DNA of 6,951 bases from Trebonia sp. (GTDB lineage Bacteria > Actinomycetota > Actinomycetes > Streptosporangiales > Streptosporangiaceae), in the NCBI GenBank assembly GCA_030043595.1, contig JASHXJ010000457.1, forward strand, positions 1-6,951, read 5' to 3'. The notes below the pieces were generated by a model. The model made no database searches, was not told the DNA's origin, and worked only from the letters and a program-made list of their open reading frames with translations. A program made the position numbers and the translations under genes. Positions 1 to 5,954 of the stretch are shown here, one piece after another; within the stretch, counting starts at the first letter, position 1, and every line of letters starts with the position of its first letter.

Positions 1-159
1 GCGAACTGGCTGCGCGCCCACCAGGACGGGGTGGCCGCCCCCGTCGTACTGGCGTCGACACACGAGCGGGCCCTGGAGATCGTGCCGCTGTCCGCGCTCC
101 GCCAGCACTCGGTCGACGTGCCGGCGGACGCCAGCGCCCTTGAGGACACCGAGCGCTAG
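1..159 (+). CDS. C-terminal end of an unrecognised protein (5' truncated by window)
   Basis: Reading from base 1 gives 52 codons with no interruption, ending in TAG at 157-159. Third codon positions are almost all G or C, as expected of a real gene here. The visible tail starts ANWLRAHQDGVAAPVVLAST and continues into a hydrophobic strand-like stretch (VVLAS, then LEIVPLSALRQH) before an acidic end rich in Asp and Ala. I do not recognise the family, and 52 residues are too few to assign a fold or function. The start lies outside the window. The stop codon overlaps the stop of the convergent response-regulator gene, so there is no space for a separate terminator between them. Confidence 0.7.
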   Translation, partial: ANWLRAHQDGVAAPVVLASTHERALEIVPLSALRQHSVDVPADASALEDTER

Positions 160-806
160 CCTGGGTGGTTCCGGGTCTGCGGGGTGAGCAGACCGCGGTT
201 GTACGCCTCGGCGACGGCGGCTGCCCGGTCGCTGACGCCGAGTTTGGCGTAGACGTGCAGCAGGTGGGTCTTGACCGTGGCCTCGCTGATGAACAGCCGC
301 GCGGCCGCCTCCCGGTTGGTTGTCCCCGCCGCGACTAGCTCGAGGACTTCGAGCTCGCGCTGGCTCAGCAGGTCTTGCCCGGGCGCGCGGACCCGGCTCA
401 TCAGCAGCGTCGCCACCGATGGTGCGAGCACTCCGTGGCCCTCCGCCGCTTCCCGGACCGCCCGCAGCAGCTCGTCGCGGGGTGCGTCCTTGAGCAGGTA
501 GCCGGTGGCGCCCGCCTCGATCGCGGGCAGCACGTAGCTGTCGGTGTCGTAGGTGGTCAGCACCAGCACGCGCGCGCCGATCTTCCGCCTGGACAGCTCG
601 GTGATCGCGGCCAGGCCGTCCATGCCGGGCATCCGCAGGTCCATGAGGATCACGTCGGGGTTGAGCGCCTGGGCCAGCCGGACCGCCTCGGCGCCGTCCG
701 CGGCCTCGCCGAGCACCTCAAAGCCCGGGTCGGCGGCGAACATGCCGCTCAGCCCGTCCCGGACCACTGGATGATCGTCGGCGATCAGCAGCCGTATGCG
801 CTTCAT
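156..806 (-). CDS. NarL/FixJ-family (LuxR-type HTH) response regulator
   Basis: This 216-residue cytoplasmic protein has the normal length and order of a NarL-type regulator. Residues 4-120 form a receiver domain: acidic pair D10-D11, phosphoacceptor D56 in LMDLRMPGMDG, switch threonine T84 in VLTTYD, and conserved lysine K106 in GYLLKD. Residues 146-206 form the DNA-binding LuxR HTH (LLSQRELEVLELVAAG, then the recognition segment SEATVKTHLLHVYAKLG). Phosphorylation by the adjacent kinase should promote dimerisation and DNA binding. The ATG at 806-804 overlaps the kinase TGA as ATGA, so the two are probably translationally coupled; only a weak AGG lies upstream. It is the last gene of the ATPase-permease-kinase-regulator operon. 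The family call is secure. Targets are unknown; autoregulation of the operon is an inference. Confidence 0.96.
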   Translation of the reverse strand: MKRIRLLIADDHPVVRDGLSGMFAADPGFEVLGEAADGAEAVRLAQALNPDVILMDLRMPGMDGLAAITELSRRKIGARVLVLTTYDTDSYVLPAIEAGATGYLLKDAPRDELLRAVREAAEGHGVLAPSVATLLMSRVRAPGQDLLSQRELEVLELVAAGTTNREAAARLFISEATVKTHLLHVYAKLGVSDRAAAVAEAYNRGLLTPQTRNHPG

Positions 807-2053
807 GCCGAGGCCTGCGCCGGCGCTGGGACGCGGGCCGAGACCGCGGTGCCGGAGCCTGGCTCCGACTCGATCTGCAATGTCCCTGACAGGCTCTCCA
901 TCCGCTGCCGCATCGCGACCAGCCCGAAGCCTCCGCTGGCGTGCTGGCCGTTGGCGTCAGGACGGAATCCTGTGCCGTCGTCACGTATGTCAAGCGCGAC
1001 CTCGTTGTCCAGGTAGGACAGGGTCAGCCCGACTCGGGTCGCCGCCGCGTGCTTGGCCACGTTCGTCAGTGCCTCCTGGGCCGCGCGCAACAGCGCGGCC
1101 TCGGCTTCTGGCCGTATCGGCCGCGTCGTGCCGGTGGTGCTCACCTGCACCGGGGTCGCGTGCAGCGCCGACCAGCCCTGCGCCAGGTCGGCCAGCGCGT
1201 CGGTCAGCCGCGCGGTCTCCAGTGACTCCGGGCGCAGTGCGTCAACCGATCGCCTGGCCTCGGAAAGGCTTTCCCTGGCGAGCCGGATGGCGGCCGTGAA
1301 GTGCCGCCGCCAGCTCGCCGGGTCGTGCGCGGCCTGCTCGGCCGCCTGGAGCTGGGTGACGATCCCGGTCAGCCCCTGAGCCAGTGTGTCGTGTATCTCG
1401 CGCGCCATCCGCTGCCGCTCGTCGAGGATGCCGGCCTCCCGGGCCTGGGTGAGCAGCTGCCGCTGCAGGCCCTCGTTCTCGGCCAGCGTCGCCTCGAGCC
1501 TGCGGTTGGCCGCACTCAGCTCGTCGAGGGCGCGCTTGCGCTGATCGTGTGCCTTCTCGATGCCGTGCAGGAACCAGACGATCCCGCCCACGGCCAGCAC
1601 GTTCAAGGCGATCACGCCGAGATAGGCCGCGACCCCCGCGGGCGCGGCCTTGTTCACGCTCCACGTCTGCGCCGTGGCCGCCAGGACGCAGAACGCGCCG
1701 ATGCAGGGCAGCGACCACGGCCAGGACATCAGCCGGATCGAATAGCCGTATCCCACGGGCACGAAGAACCCGAACCAGGGATCCCGGATCACCAGGACGG
1801 CGGTGATGGCGATGAGGCCGGCGAGGAATACCGCCATCGCGGAGGGACGCTTGCGCGCGGCCGGGTGCAGCGGAATCAGCATCAACACCGCGGCCACCGC
1901 GCACAGGGCCAGGTTGACGGACACCGAGCCCCATTGCGAGGTGGCCGCGGAAGTGGCCAGGGCCACCAGGACGACATACGGGACGATGGTGCCGGGGAAC
2001 GGCCATCCTTGCCGCCAGGCTTCCAGCAGGGAGTGCTCCGTCGGACTGCTCAT
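803..2053 (-). CDS. Membrane sensor histidine kinase, HisKA_3/NarX-like type, partner of the adjacent regulator
   Basis: This 416-residue kinase begins with about five or six hydrophobic segments (roughly residues 21-37, 46-61, 71-89, 93-108, 114-130 and 138-163). They are joined by short loops, so there is no sizeable external sensor domain. A charged helical linker at 164-210 probably forms a coiled coil. HisKA_3 follows with phosphoacceptor H221 in AREIHDTLAQG; D222 and Q226 are the residues linked to kinase/phosphatase control in this family. The HATPase_c domain shows the N box around N331 (QEALTNVAKHA), the G1 box DIRDDGTGF at 355-363 and a G2 box GGFGL at 374-378. All catalytic motifs look intact. 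The ATG at 2053 is preceded by GGAG (2064-2061) with 7-nt spacing, which supports this start. It lies 21 nt downstream of the permease gene and overlaps the regulator by 4 nt. Signal unknown; sensing within the membrane or of the transporter is inferred. Confidence 0.96.
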   Translation of the reverse strand: MSSPTEHSLLEAWRQGWPFPGTIVPYVVLVALATSAATSQWGSVSVNLALCAVAAVLMLIPLHPAARKRPSAMAVFLAGLIAITAVLVIRDPWFGFFVPVGYGYSIRLMSWPWSLPCIGAFCVLAATAQTWSVNKAAPAGVAAYLGVIALNVLAVGGIVWFLHGIEKAHDQRKRALDELSAANRRLEATLAENEGLQRQLLTQAREAGILDERQRMAREIHDTLAQGLTGIVTQLQAAEQAAHDPASWRRHFTAAIRLARESLSEARRSVDALRPESLETARLTDALADLAQGWSALHATPVQVSTTGTTRPIRPEAEAALLRAAQEALTNVAKHAAATRVGLTLSYLDNEVALDIRDDGTGFRPDANGQHASGGFGLVAMRQRMESLSGTLQIESEPGSGTAVSARVPAPAQASA

Positions 2054-2074
2054 CTGTCCTCTCCGGCTCAGACT

Positions 2075-2878
2075 CTACTCCCAGCGGAACAGCCTGGCAG
2101 CGCCCAGTCCGAACGCCGCGGCGTAGGCTGCCATGGTCGCCAGCTGCAGCCCGGTCGGCCAGTGCCCCAGCGTGGCGTTCTGCAGCGCGGGAACCGCGGC
2201 GCCCAGCGGGGTCGCGTGGCTGATGTGCTGCAGGACCAGCGGCATGTTCGGGATGGGCAGCCACAGCCCGGCGAAGAACATCATCATGTAGAACACGATC
2301 GCTCCGACCCCTCGCGCCACCCCTGCGCTCGGCGATACCGCCGCCACGAACAGGCCGGTCGCCATCAGCGCGGCGGCGGCGAGCAAGCCGGCCACGGCGA
2401 ACCCGCCAAGCTGGCGCGGGACCGCGACGCCGTACCCCAGCCGGGCCACGGCGACGAGCACCACCACGGCGAGCACCGCGACGGCGAGCTTGACGGCGAG
2501 CTGGGCCACCAGGACCCGGACCGGGCCCGCGGGCGTGGTCTTGAGCCGGCGCAGCACGCCCAGTTCCCTGTAGCCCGCCAGCGTCGCCGGCATGGCCACG
2601 AGCGACAGCAGGGCCAGCGCGAACACCAGCAGGATCGGCACGTACACGTCCAGCGTGGTAAGGCCGCCGTAGGCCCTGACCGGGGTCTTGAAGCTGCGGA
2701 TGCCGCCAAAGATGATCACCAGCAGCAGCGGGACCCCCAGGCTCACCCCGAGCCCGACGGCCGCCCTGCCCCGGGCGAACAGCTTCAGCTCCGTGACCGT
2801 GAGCTGCGCCATCGCGGAACGCTTGCGCACGGCTGGCGCTTTGCCGGCGGGGACGGTCATCGCTTCCATCGCTTCCAT
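2075..2878 (-). CDS. ABC-2 type transporter permease (DrrB-like)
   Basis: This 267-residue integral membrane protein has six predicted hydrophobic spans at about 39-60, 79-103, 121-146, 158-182, 189-210 and 243-264, the usual ABC-2 permease topology. The first cytoplasmic loop carries the typical charged segment YRELGVLRRLKTTP (103-116), and the fifth span ends in FFAGLWLPIPNMP, also family-like. It should pair with the ATPase encoded 3 nt upstream to form a half-transporter dimer, most likely an exporter. The N terminus offers three in-frame ATG codons within nine codons (MEAMEAM), created by a tandem ATGGAAGCG duplication. The first, at 2878, sits 8 nt from a perfect AAGGAGG and is preferred. 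A different frame entered at ATG 2885 runs on for over 500 codons but is a high-GC shadow, only 1 nt from the Shine-Dalgarno. Substrate is not readable; drug, lipid or peptide export are all possible. Confidence 0.93.
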   Translation of the reverse strand: MEAMEAMTVPAGKAPAVRKRSAMAQLTVTELKLFARGRAAVGLGVSLGVPLLLVIIFGGIRSFKTPVRAYGGLTTLDVYVPILLVFALALLSLVAMPATLAGYRELGVLRRLKTTPAGPVRVLVAQLAVKLAVAVLAVVVLVAVARLGYGVAVPRQLGGFAVAGLLAAAALMATGLFVAAVSPSAGVARGVGAIVFYMMMFFAGLWLPIPNMPLVLQHISHATPLGAAVPALQNATLGHWPTGLQLATMAAYAAAFGLGAARLFRWE

Positions 2879-2881
2879 GGG

Positions 2882-3823
2882 TCATGCCTCCTTGATCTGG
2901 TCGCCGGCCTGCTCACCGGCCGGGTGCCGGCCGGTGAGCGCGAGGAACGCATCCTCCAGGCTGGCCTGCTCAACCCGCAGCTGCCGGGCGATGATCCCGC
3001 GCCGGGCCAGCAGCGAGGTAACCGCGTTGAGCGCGTTGCCGTTGCCGGTCACCATCACGACATCGCCCCTGCGGATGACGCCGGCGACATCCGGCAGTGC
3101 CTCGAGTAGCCCGTCATCGAGCGGAACGGACGGGCGGAACTGGAACCGCTGCGCGATCTCCACCCGGTCGGCCAGCGTGGCCGGCGTATCCAGCGCCACC
3201 ACGCGGCCCGCGTCGATCAGCGCCACCCGGTCGCACAGCCGCTCGGCTTCCTCCATGAAGTGGGTGACCAGCACGATCGTCACCCCGCGGTCGCGGACGC
3301 GCTCGATCAGCTCCCAGGTGTCCCGCCTGGCCTGCGGATCCAGGCCGGTGGTGAGCTCGTCGAGGATCGCGACCTCCGGGTTTCCGACCAGCGCCAGCGC
3401 GATCGACAGCCGCTGCCGCTGGCCGCCGGAAAGCCTGGCGAACGCGGTCCTGGCCTTGCCCGCGAGCCCTAGCACGTCCATCAGCTCACGCCAGTCCGAC
3501 GCAGACCGGTAGAAGGAGCTGTAAAGCTCCAGCGCCTCGGCCACCGTGAGCCGGTCGGGCAGCCGGCCCTCCTGCAGCTGCACCCCGACTCGCTCGGTCA
3601 TCTCGGCCCGGTCCCGGACCGGATGCAGCCCGAGCACCCTGATGTCACCCCGATCGGGCTCCCGTAGACCCTCGACGCACTCAACGGTCGTGGTCTTGCC
3701 CGCCCCGTTCGGGCCGAGGATCCCGAAGACCTCGCCCCGCTCAACGGTGAACGAAACGTCGTCGACCGCTACCGTGCCCGCGTAGCTCTTGTGCAGGTGC
3801 TGAACCTCAATGACTGCTGACAT
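2882..3823 (-). CDS. ABC transporter ATP-binding protein (DrrA/CcmA-like)
   Basis: With the start at 3823 the protein has 313 residues. It carries one complete nucleotide-binding domain: Walker A GPNGAGKTT at 37-45, Q-loop in VGVQLQEG near 82-84, signature LSGGQ at 131-135, Walker B VAILDE ending in catalytic E156, D-loop GLDP at 160-163 and switch H188. The proline usual after the Walker B Glu is Leu (DELTTGLDP), which I recall as common in actinobacterial members, so not damaging. A C-terminal extension (about 215-300) ending in LEDAFLALTGR is typical of exporters of this class. The open frame extends to an ATG at 3859, but the extra 12 residues (MRATACRCDAED) are not family-like and have no Shine-Dalgarno. 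The 3823 start aligns with the family, although its GAGGA is only 1 nt away, so the start is somewhat uncertain. First gene of the operon; energises the downstream permease. Confidence 0.95.
   Translation of the reverse strand: MSAVIEVQHLHKSYAGTVAVDDVSFTVERGEVFGILGPNGAGKTTTVECVEGLREPDRGDIRVLGLHPVRDRAEMTERVGVQLQEGRLPDRLTVAEALELYSSFYRSASDWRELMDVLGLAGKARTAFARLSGGQRQRLSIALALVGNPEVAILDELTTGLDPQARRDTWELIERVRDRGVTIVLVTHFMEEAERLCDRVALIDAGRVVALDTPATLADRVEIAQRFQFRPSVPLDDGLLEALPDVAGVIRRGDVVMVTGNGNALNAVTSLLARRGIIARQLRVEQASLEDAFLALTGRHPAGEQAGDQIKEA
2887..2893 (-). promoter_or_regulatory. Ribosome binding site of the permease gene
   Basis: On the minus strand the sequence is AAGGAGG, a full-strength Shine-Dalgarno match, 8 nt upstream of the ATG at 2878. 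It lies inside the last codons of the ATPase gene. This spacing decides between the three tandem in-frame ATGs (2878, 2869, 2860) in favour of the first, and argues against the off-frame ATG at 2885 that overlaps the ATPase stop. Confidence 0.85.
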
Positions 3824-4021
3824 GTCCTCAGCGTCGCAGCGGCACGCCGTTGCGCGCATCGCCCGGCCGGCTCGATCTCGCGTCTACGGGCTGAGTAACC
3901 CGATGAGCCGGACGGCTGACCCATATCCACCGATCGGCTGAACGTGCCCGGATGGCTCCTCAGCGATACGGCCACCCCCCGATCGGCGGCGGCTGATCAT
4001 AGGCCGGCGCATACTGCCGGC
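3824..4021. promoter_or_regulatory. Intergenic region expected to hold the promoter of the ABC/two-component operon
   Basis: This 198-nt gap separates the leftward operon from the rightward broken VOC gene, so any operon promoter must lie here. I could not find a convincing -35/-10 pair on either strand. The palindrome CCGATCGG occurs twice, at 3930-3937 and 3979-3986, 49 bp apart and each followed by CNG. A further inverted repeat AGCCG-GA-CGGCT lies at 3906-3917. These are candidate operators for the NarL-type regulator, but short GC-rich palindromes arise easily by chance. The leftmost 36 nt could instead be coding if the ATPase starts at 3859. Confidence 0.35.
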
Positions 4022-4392
4022 ATGCCCGTCTGACTCCACCGCGTCGCCGTCGCCGCCCGCGACCTGCCCAGCCTGGCCCGGTCCTGGACCCAGGCGCTCG
4101 GCTGGAAGGTTCTGTCCGAGCGCGAGCACGAGATCGTCATCGGGACTGACGAGAACGCACCCGTCGGCATCTGCTTCATGCCGGTCACCGAGTCCAAGTC
4201 CGTCAAGGACCGCGTGCATCGTGACCTCACCAGCGGCGCCGCCGACCGCGGCCAGCAGATTGACCGTCTCCTTGCGCCCGGGGCGTGCCGGGTCGATATC
4301 GGGCAGACCGGCGCTGAGTCCTGGACTGTCCTTGCCGACCCGAGGGAAACGAGTTCCGCGTGGTGCGCCCGAAGGAAATCCTCATCCGTTAA
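4022..4392 (+). pseudogene. Broken VOC/glyoxalase-like protein gene (premature stop plus frameshift)
   Basis: Translation from ATG 4022 gives MPV, then an in-frame TGA (4031-4033), then a family-like sequence: LHRVAVAARDL, a FWxxALGW-like stretch (RSWTQALGWKVLSE), PVTESKSVKDRVHRDL, and DIGQTGAESWTVLADP. At 4340-4342 the frame must slip: after GCC GAC CC, reading GAG GGA AAC restores the expected EGNEFRVVRPKE and runs to TAA at 4390-4392. This equals loss of one base. Restoring both gives about 123 residues, the normal length for a single VOC-fold domain. The TGA is one C-to-T change from CGA (Arg). VOC proteins usually bind a metal and act as lyases, dioxygenases or resistance proteins; this subgroup's function is not known to me. 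Two separate lesions favour a true pseudogene, but sequencing errors could produce both. No clear ribosome binding site precedes ATG 4022. Confidence 0.8.
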
Positions 4393-4403
4393 GGCGCGGC
4401 GGC

Positions 4404-4436
4404 TTGTGAAATTCTGCACAAAGCGCTTCCGCGGAA
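4404..4436. repeat. Cluster of three short palindromes just after the VOC pseudogene
   Basis: Within 33 bp there are an inverted repeat TTGTG (4404-4408) with CACAA (4417-4421), the perfect palindrome AAGCGCTT (4421-4428) and the perfect palindrome TTCCGCGGAA (4427-4436), touching or overlapping one another. Dyads of this kind can be operators or RNA hairpins. Nothing ties them to a named regulator, and they begin only 12 nt after the pseudogene stop. Confidence 0.3.
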
Positions 4437-4502
4437 ACGTCGCATATGACCGCGCCATAACGATCCGGGCCCGGTGCCCAGCCCGCGGAGGCACGCCTGC
4501 CA

Positions 4503-4526
4503 GTCAATGCCGGCGCGGGCACTGAC
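4503..4526 (+). terminator. Possible hairpin, terminator-like but without a U tract
   Basis: GTCAATGCC (4503-4511) pairs with GGCACTGAC (4518-4526) around a 6-nt loop, giving a 9-bp stem with one A-C mismatch. It sits 111 nt after the VOC pseudogene stop. No T-run follows on either strand. Actinobacterial terminators often lack a U tract, so this is possible but unproven. Confidence 0.25.
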
Positions 4527-4755
4527 ACCGGCGTGCAGGGGCCGCCAGCCGGGCGCTGCCTCATTTGGGCGAACGGCCGAACGACACGCACACAGTTCGC
4601 CATCATGAGCGTGAGTTGATCGCGAAATCGTCGTGAACTTCGACAACGTGCTATGTGCGCAGATACCCGCCGCACCAGCGCTATAGATGAGCATGCAATG
4701 ACTAGCCAGCACCACACCTGCCTAGTAGCATGCCGGCGTCGGTAAATGACGAGAA

Positions 4756-4761
4756 AAGGGG
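4756..4761 (+). promoter_or_regulatory. Ribosome binding site of the secreted-protein gene
   Basis: AAGGGG lies 6 nt before the ATG at 4768, a good Shine-Dalgarno position. It supports that ATG, which also begins a standard signal peptide, as the translation start. Confidence 0.65.
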
Positions 4762-4767
4762 TGTGGA

Positions 4768-5442
4768 ATGACCGGTCGGGTTAGTAGCGCGTGGGGTGCT
4801 GTCGTCGCCGGAACGGTCCTGGCGGCTGGTCTAATCTTGCCGGCAGCGGCGGACGCGGGCGTGGCAGCCGCCCCGGTGTGCCCGTCGTGCGGCCACAACC
4901 TGATTCTCAATCCGGGCGCTGACCAGGGTAAGGGCACCTCGAGCGACTCCGTCGTCCCGGTGCCGCACTGGAAGGGCACGAACGGGTTCACCGCCGCAGC
5001 GTACGCCTGGGCGGGCGGTGACCTGTCGCCGACCTCGCCCGGGCCGAAGAACCGCGGCCCGAACTACTTCTACGGCGGCCCTGACTCTGCGGTGTCTACC
5101 GGAACTCAGGAGATTTCCGTTGCGGCGGGCGGTATCGAGACTGGCAAGGTGCACTACACGCTGGCGGGCTGGCTCGGCGGTTACGACAGCCAGGGCGATT
5201 ACGCCGTGCTGGACCTGACGTTCGAGAACTCCAAGGGCAAGGCGATTGCGACCTACGAGATCGGCCCGGTCACCGAGGCCCAGCGCGGTGGCGTCAGCGA
5301 GCTGCTATTCCGTGACCGCACCGGCATCGTGCCGCCCAGGACACGGGAGCTGAAGCTCGAGCTGATCATGACGCGCGAGGCGGGAAGCGACGACGACGGG
5401 CTGGCTGACAGCCTGTCGCTGGTCTTCACCTACAACAAGTAA
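4768..5442 (+). CDS. Small secreted protein with signal peptide and beta-sandwich (carbohydrate-binding-like) domain
   Basis: The 224-residue product starts with a Sec-type signal peptide: R4 in a short polar n-region, a hydrophobic core at about 10-25 and a likely AxA cleavage after A30 (PAAADA/GVAAAP). The mature protein opens with CPSCGHN (C38, C41), the only cysteines, which could form a disulfide or bind metal. From about residue 44 the sequence matches, from memory, a module widespread in secreted actinobacterial proteins: NLILNPGAD, VPVPHWKGTNGFT, GPKNRGPNYFYGG, LAGWLGGYDSQGDYA, a GPVTEAQRGG segment, and a C-terminal DDDGLADSLSLVF strand. The module resembles galactose-binding-like jelly rolls, so surface glycan binding is a reasonable guess, not shown. 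Here it stands alone with no catalytic domain. It has its own ribosome binding site and a hairpin just after the stop, suggesting a single-gene unit. Confidence 0.9.
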   Translation: MTGRVSSAWGAVVAGTVLAAGLILPAAADAGVAAAPVCPSCGHNLILNPGADQGKGTSSDSVVPVPHWKGTNGFTAAAYAWAGGDLSPTSPGPKNRGPNYFYGGPDSAVSTGTQEISVAAGGIETGKVHYTLAGWLGGYDSQGDYAVLDLTFENSKGKAIATYEIGPVTEAQRGGVSELLFRDRTGIVPPRTRELKLELIMTREAGSDDDGLADSLSLVFTYNK

Positions 5443-5446
5443 TCTT

Positions 5447-5477
5447 CCGCTGGCAGTTCTGCAGGCGCGGCCAGCGG
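5447..5477 (+). terminator. Hairpin right after the secreted-protein gene, likely transcription terminator
   Basis: CCGCTGGC (5447-5454) and GCCAGCGG (5470-5477) form a perfect 8-bp stem with a 15-nt loop, starting 4 nt after the TAA of the secreted-protein gene. There is no trailing U tract, common for actinobacterial terminators. A smaller hairpin GGGAC-TCT-GTCCC follows at 5505-5517. Position and stem quality support a termination or 3'-end protection role. Confidence 0.5.
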
Positions 5478-5613
5478 CCCTGGAACCTGGGCTCTTGCTG
5501 CCCTGGGACTCTGTCCCGCGACCTCTGAGGCTCTGCGTTCTCAAGACAGTCGCCCGAGTCGGACCGAGAGGCACCTGGCTACGCATCCAGAACCGGCAGA
5601 TCTGATCGGCCGG

Positions 5614-5885
5614 ATGCCGTGCCCGGTGTGGCTGCTGTGCGATCGGCACTTCAGCCCCTTCGAGCACTACAGGAACCCGAAGACTGGGGGCCCGGCTTGC
5701 CCGTCGAACTTCCCCACGTCTGGCTCTGGCGCGGCGACCGGCGGCTTGCCGAGCTTCTCGGAGATCACCCAGTGCTGTCCACGCCTGGAGGTCCTCCCGA
5801 AATCGAGGACATGGTCGACGCGGCCGTCAAGATGAGGCGGCACGCGGCGGATGTGCTGGGTGAACTAGCCAACCTCGCCGATGAG
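5614..5885 (+). other. Possible decayed, frameshifted gene remnant of unknown function
   Basis: From ATG 5614 the codons are almost all G/C-ending for about 30 codons (MPCPVWLLCDRHFSPFEHYR, then NPKTGG). From roughly 5685 a different frame, one base shorter, becomes more protein-like: GLPVELPHVWLWRGDRRLAE, then LLGDHPVL, and a helix-like MVDAAVKMRRHAADVLGELA near 5811-5870. Both frames stay open for a while: the first stops at 5833-5835, the second runs on antisense to the hydrolase gene to 6275. A single lost base around 5680-5700 would join them into one protein of about 90 residues. I recognise no family. It could equally be noncoding GC-rich sequence, or a short gene in the second frame with no clear start or ribosome binding site. 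Confidence 0.25.
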
Positions 5886-5954
5886 ATACCAGTTCTGCCC
5901 GGGCCGCGTACCACCGAGCGTGGAGCCCGTGGGCCTGACGCCGACCGGATCTGC

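Larger units (their letters stand above)
4393..4767. other. Gene-free stretch upstream of the secreted-protein gene
   Basis: No open frame here has convincing codon bias or a recognisable product on either strand; several antisense frames of about 110 codons are unlike any family I know. The 4560-4720 part is visibly less GC-rich than the genes, as expected near a promoter. Possible -10-like hexamers (TATAGA at 4682, TAGCAT at 4726) have no good -35 partner, so I do not call a promoter. An inverted repeat GGCGAAC/GTTCGCC spans 4568-4574 and 4595-4601. Palindromes at 4404-4436 and a hairpin at 4503-4526 are listed separately. Confidence 0.5.
5443..5954. other. 512-nt stretch without an intact gene between convergent genes
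   Basis: It lies between the end of the rightward secreted-protein gene and the end of the leftward hydrolase gene. The first part holds the hairpins at 5447-5477 and 5505-5517. From 5529 to about 5613 I see nothing. From 5614 to 5885 there is a coding-like signal described separately. No tRNA, insertion sequence or repeat array is visible. Confidence 0.5.

Noticed and set aside
1242..2885. A 547-codon minus-strand frame starting at ATG 2885
   Set aside because: It overlaps the permease and kinase genes in another frame, is Arg/Gly-rich and lacks motifs. Its ATG is only 1 nt from the Shine-Dalgarno that correctly serves ATG 2878.
1301..3109. A 602-codon open frame on the plus strand across the kinase, permease and ATPase genes
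   Set aside because: It is antisense to three well-supported genes, crosses their boundaries, and its product is low-complexity Arg/Gly/His/Gln-rich with no domain. Typical high-GC shadow frame.
3354..3372. Walker B of the ATPase reads DEL instead of DEP
   Set aside because: Asp and catalytic Glu are intact and DELTTGLDP is, as I recall, frequent in actinobacterial DrrA-like proteins, so it is not a defect.
3824..3859. Longer ATPase start at ATG 3859
   Set aside because: The added 12 residues are Cys/Arg-rich and not family-like, and no Shine-Dalgarno precedes 3859. Not fully excluded, because the 3823 start has a poorly spaced GAGGA.
4178..4525. A 115-codon plus-strand frame inside and past the VOC pseudogene
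   Set aside because: It begins at an internal Met of the VOC sequence and, after the one-base loss, reads the wrong frame into intergenic DNA.
4382..4717. Two overlapping minus-strand frames of about 110 codons
   Set aside because: No ribosome binding site, no recognisable motif, atypical codon use, and both run antisense into the end of the VOC remnant.
4016..4737. 10-bp inverted repeat GCCGGCATGC / GCATGCCGGC flanking the VOC pseudogene region
   Set aside because: The match ends abruptly after 10 bp on both sides, there is no transposase and no target duplication; chance in GC-rich DNA is enough.
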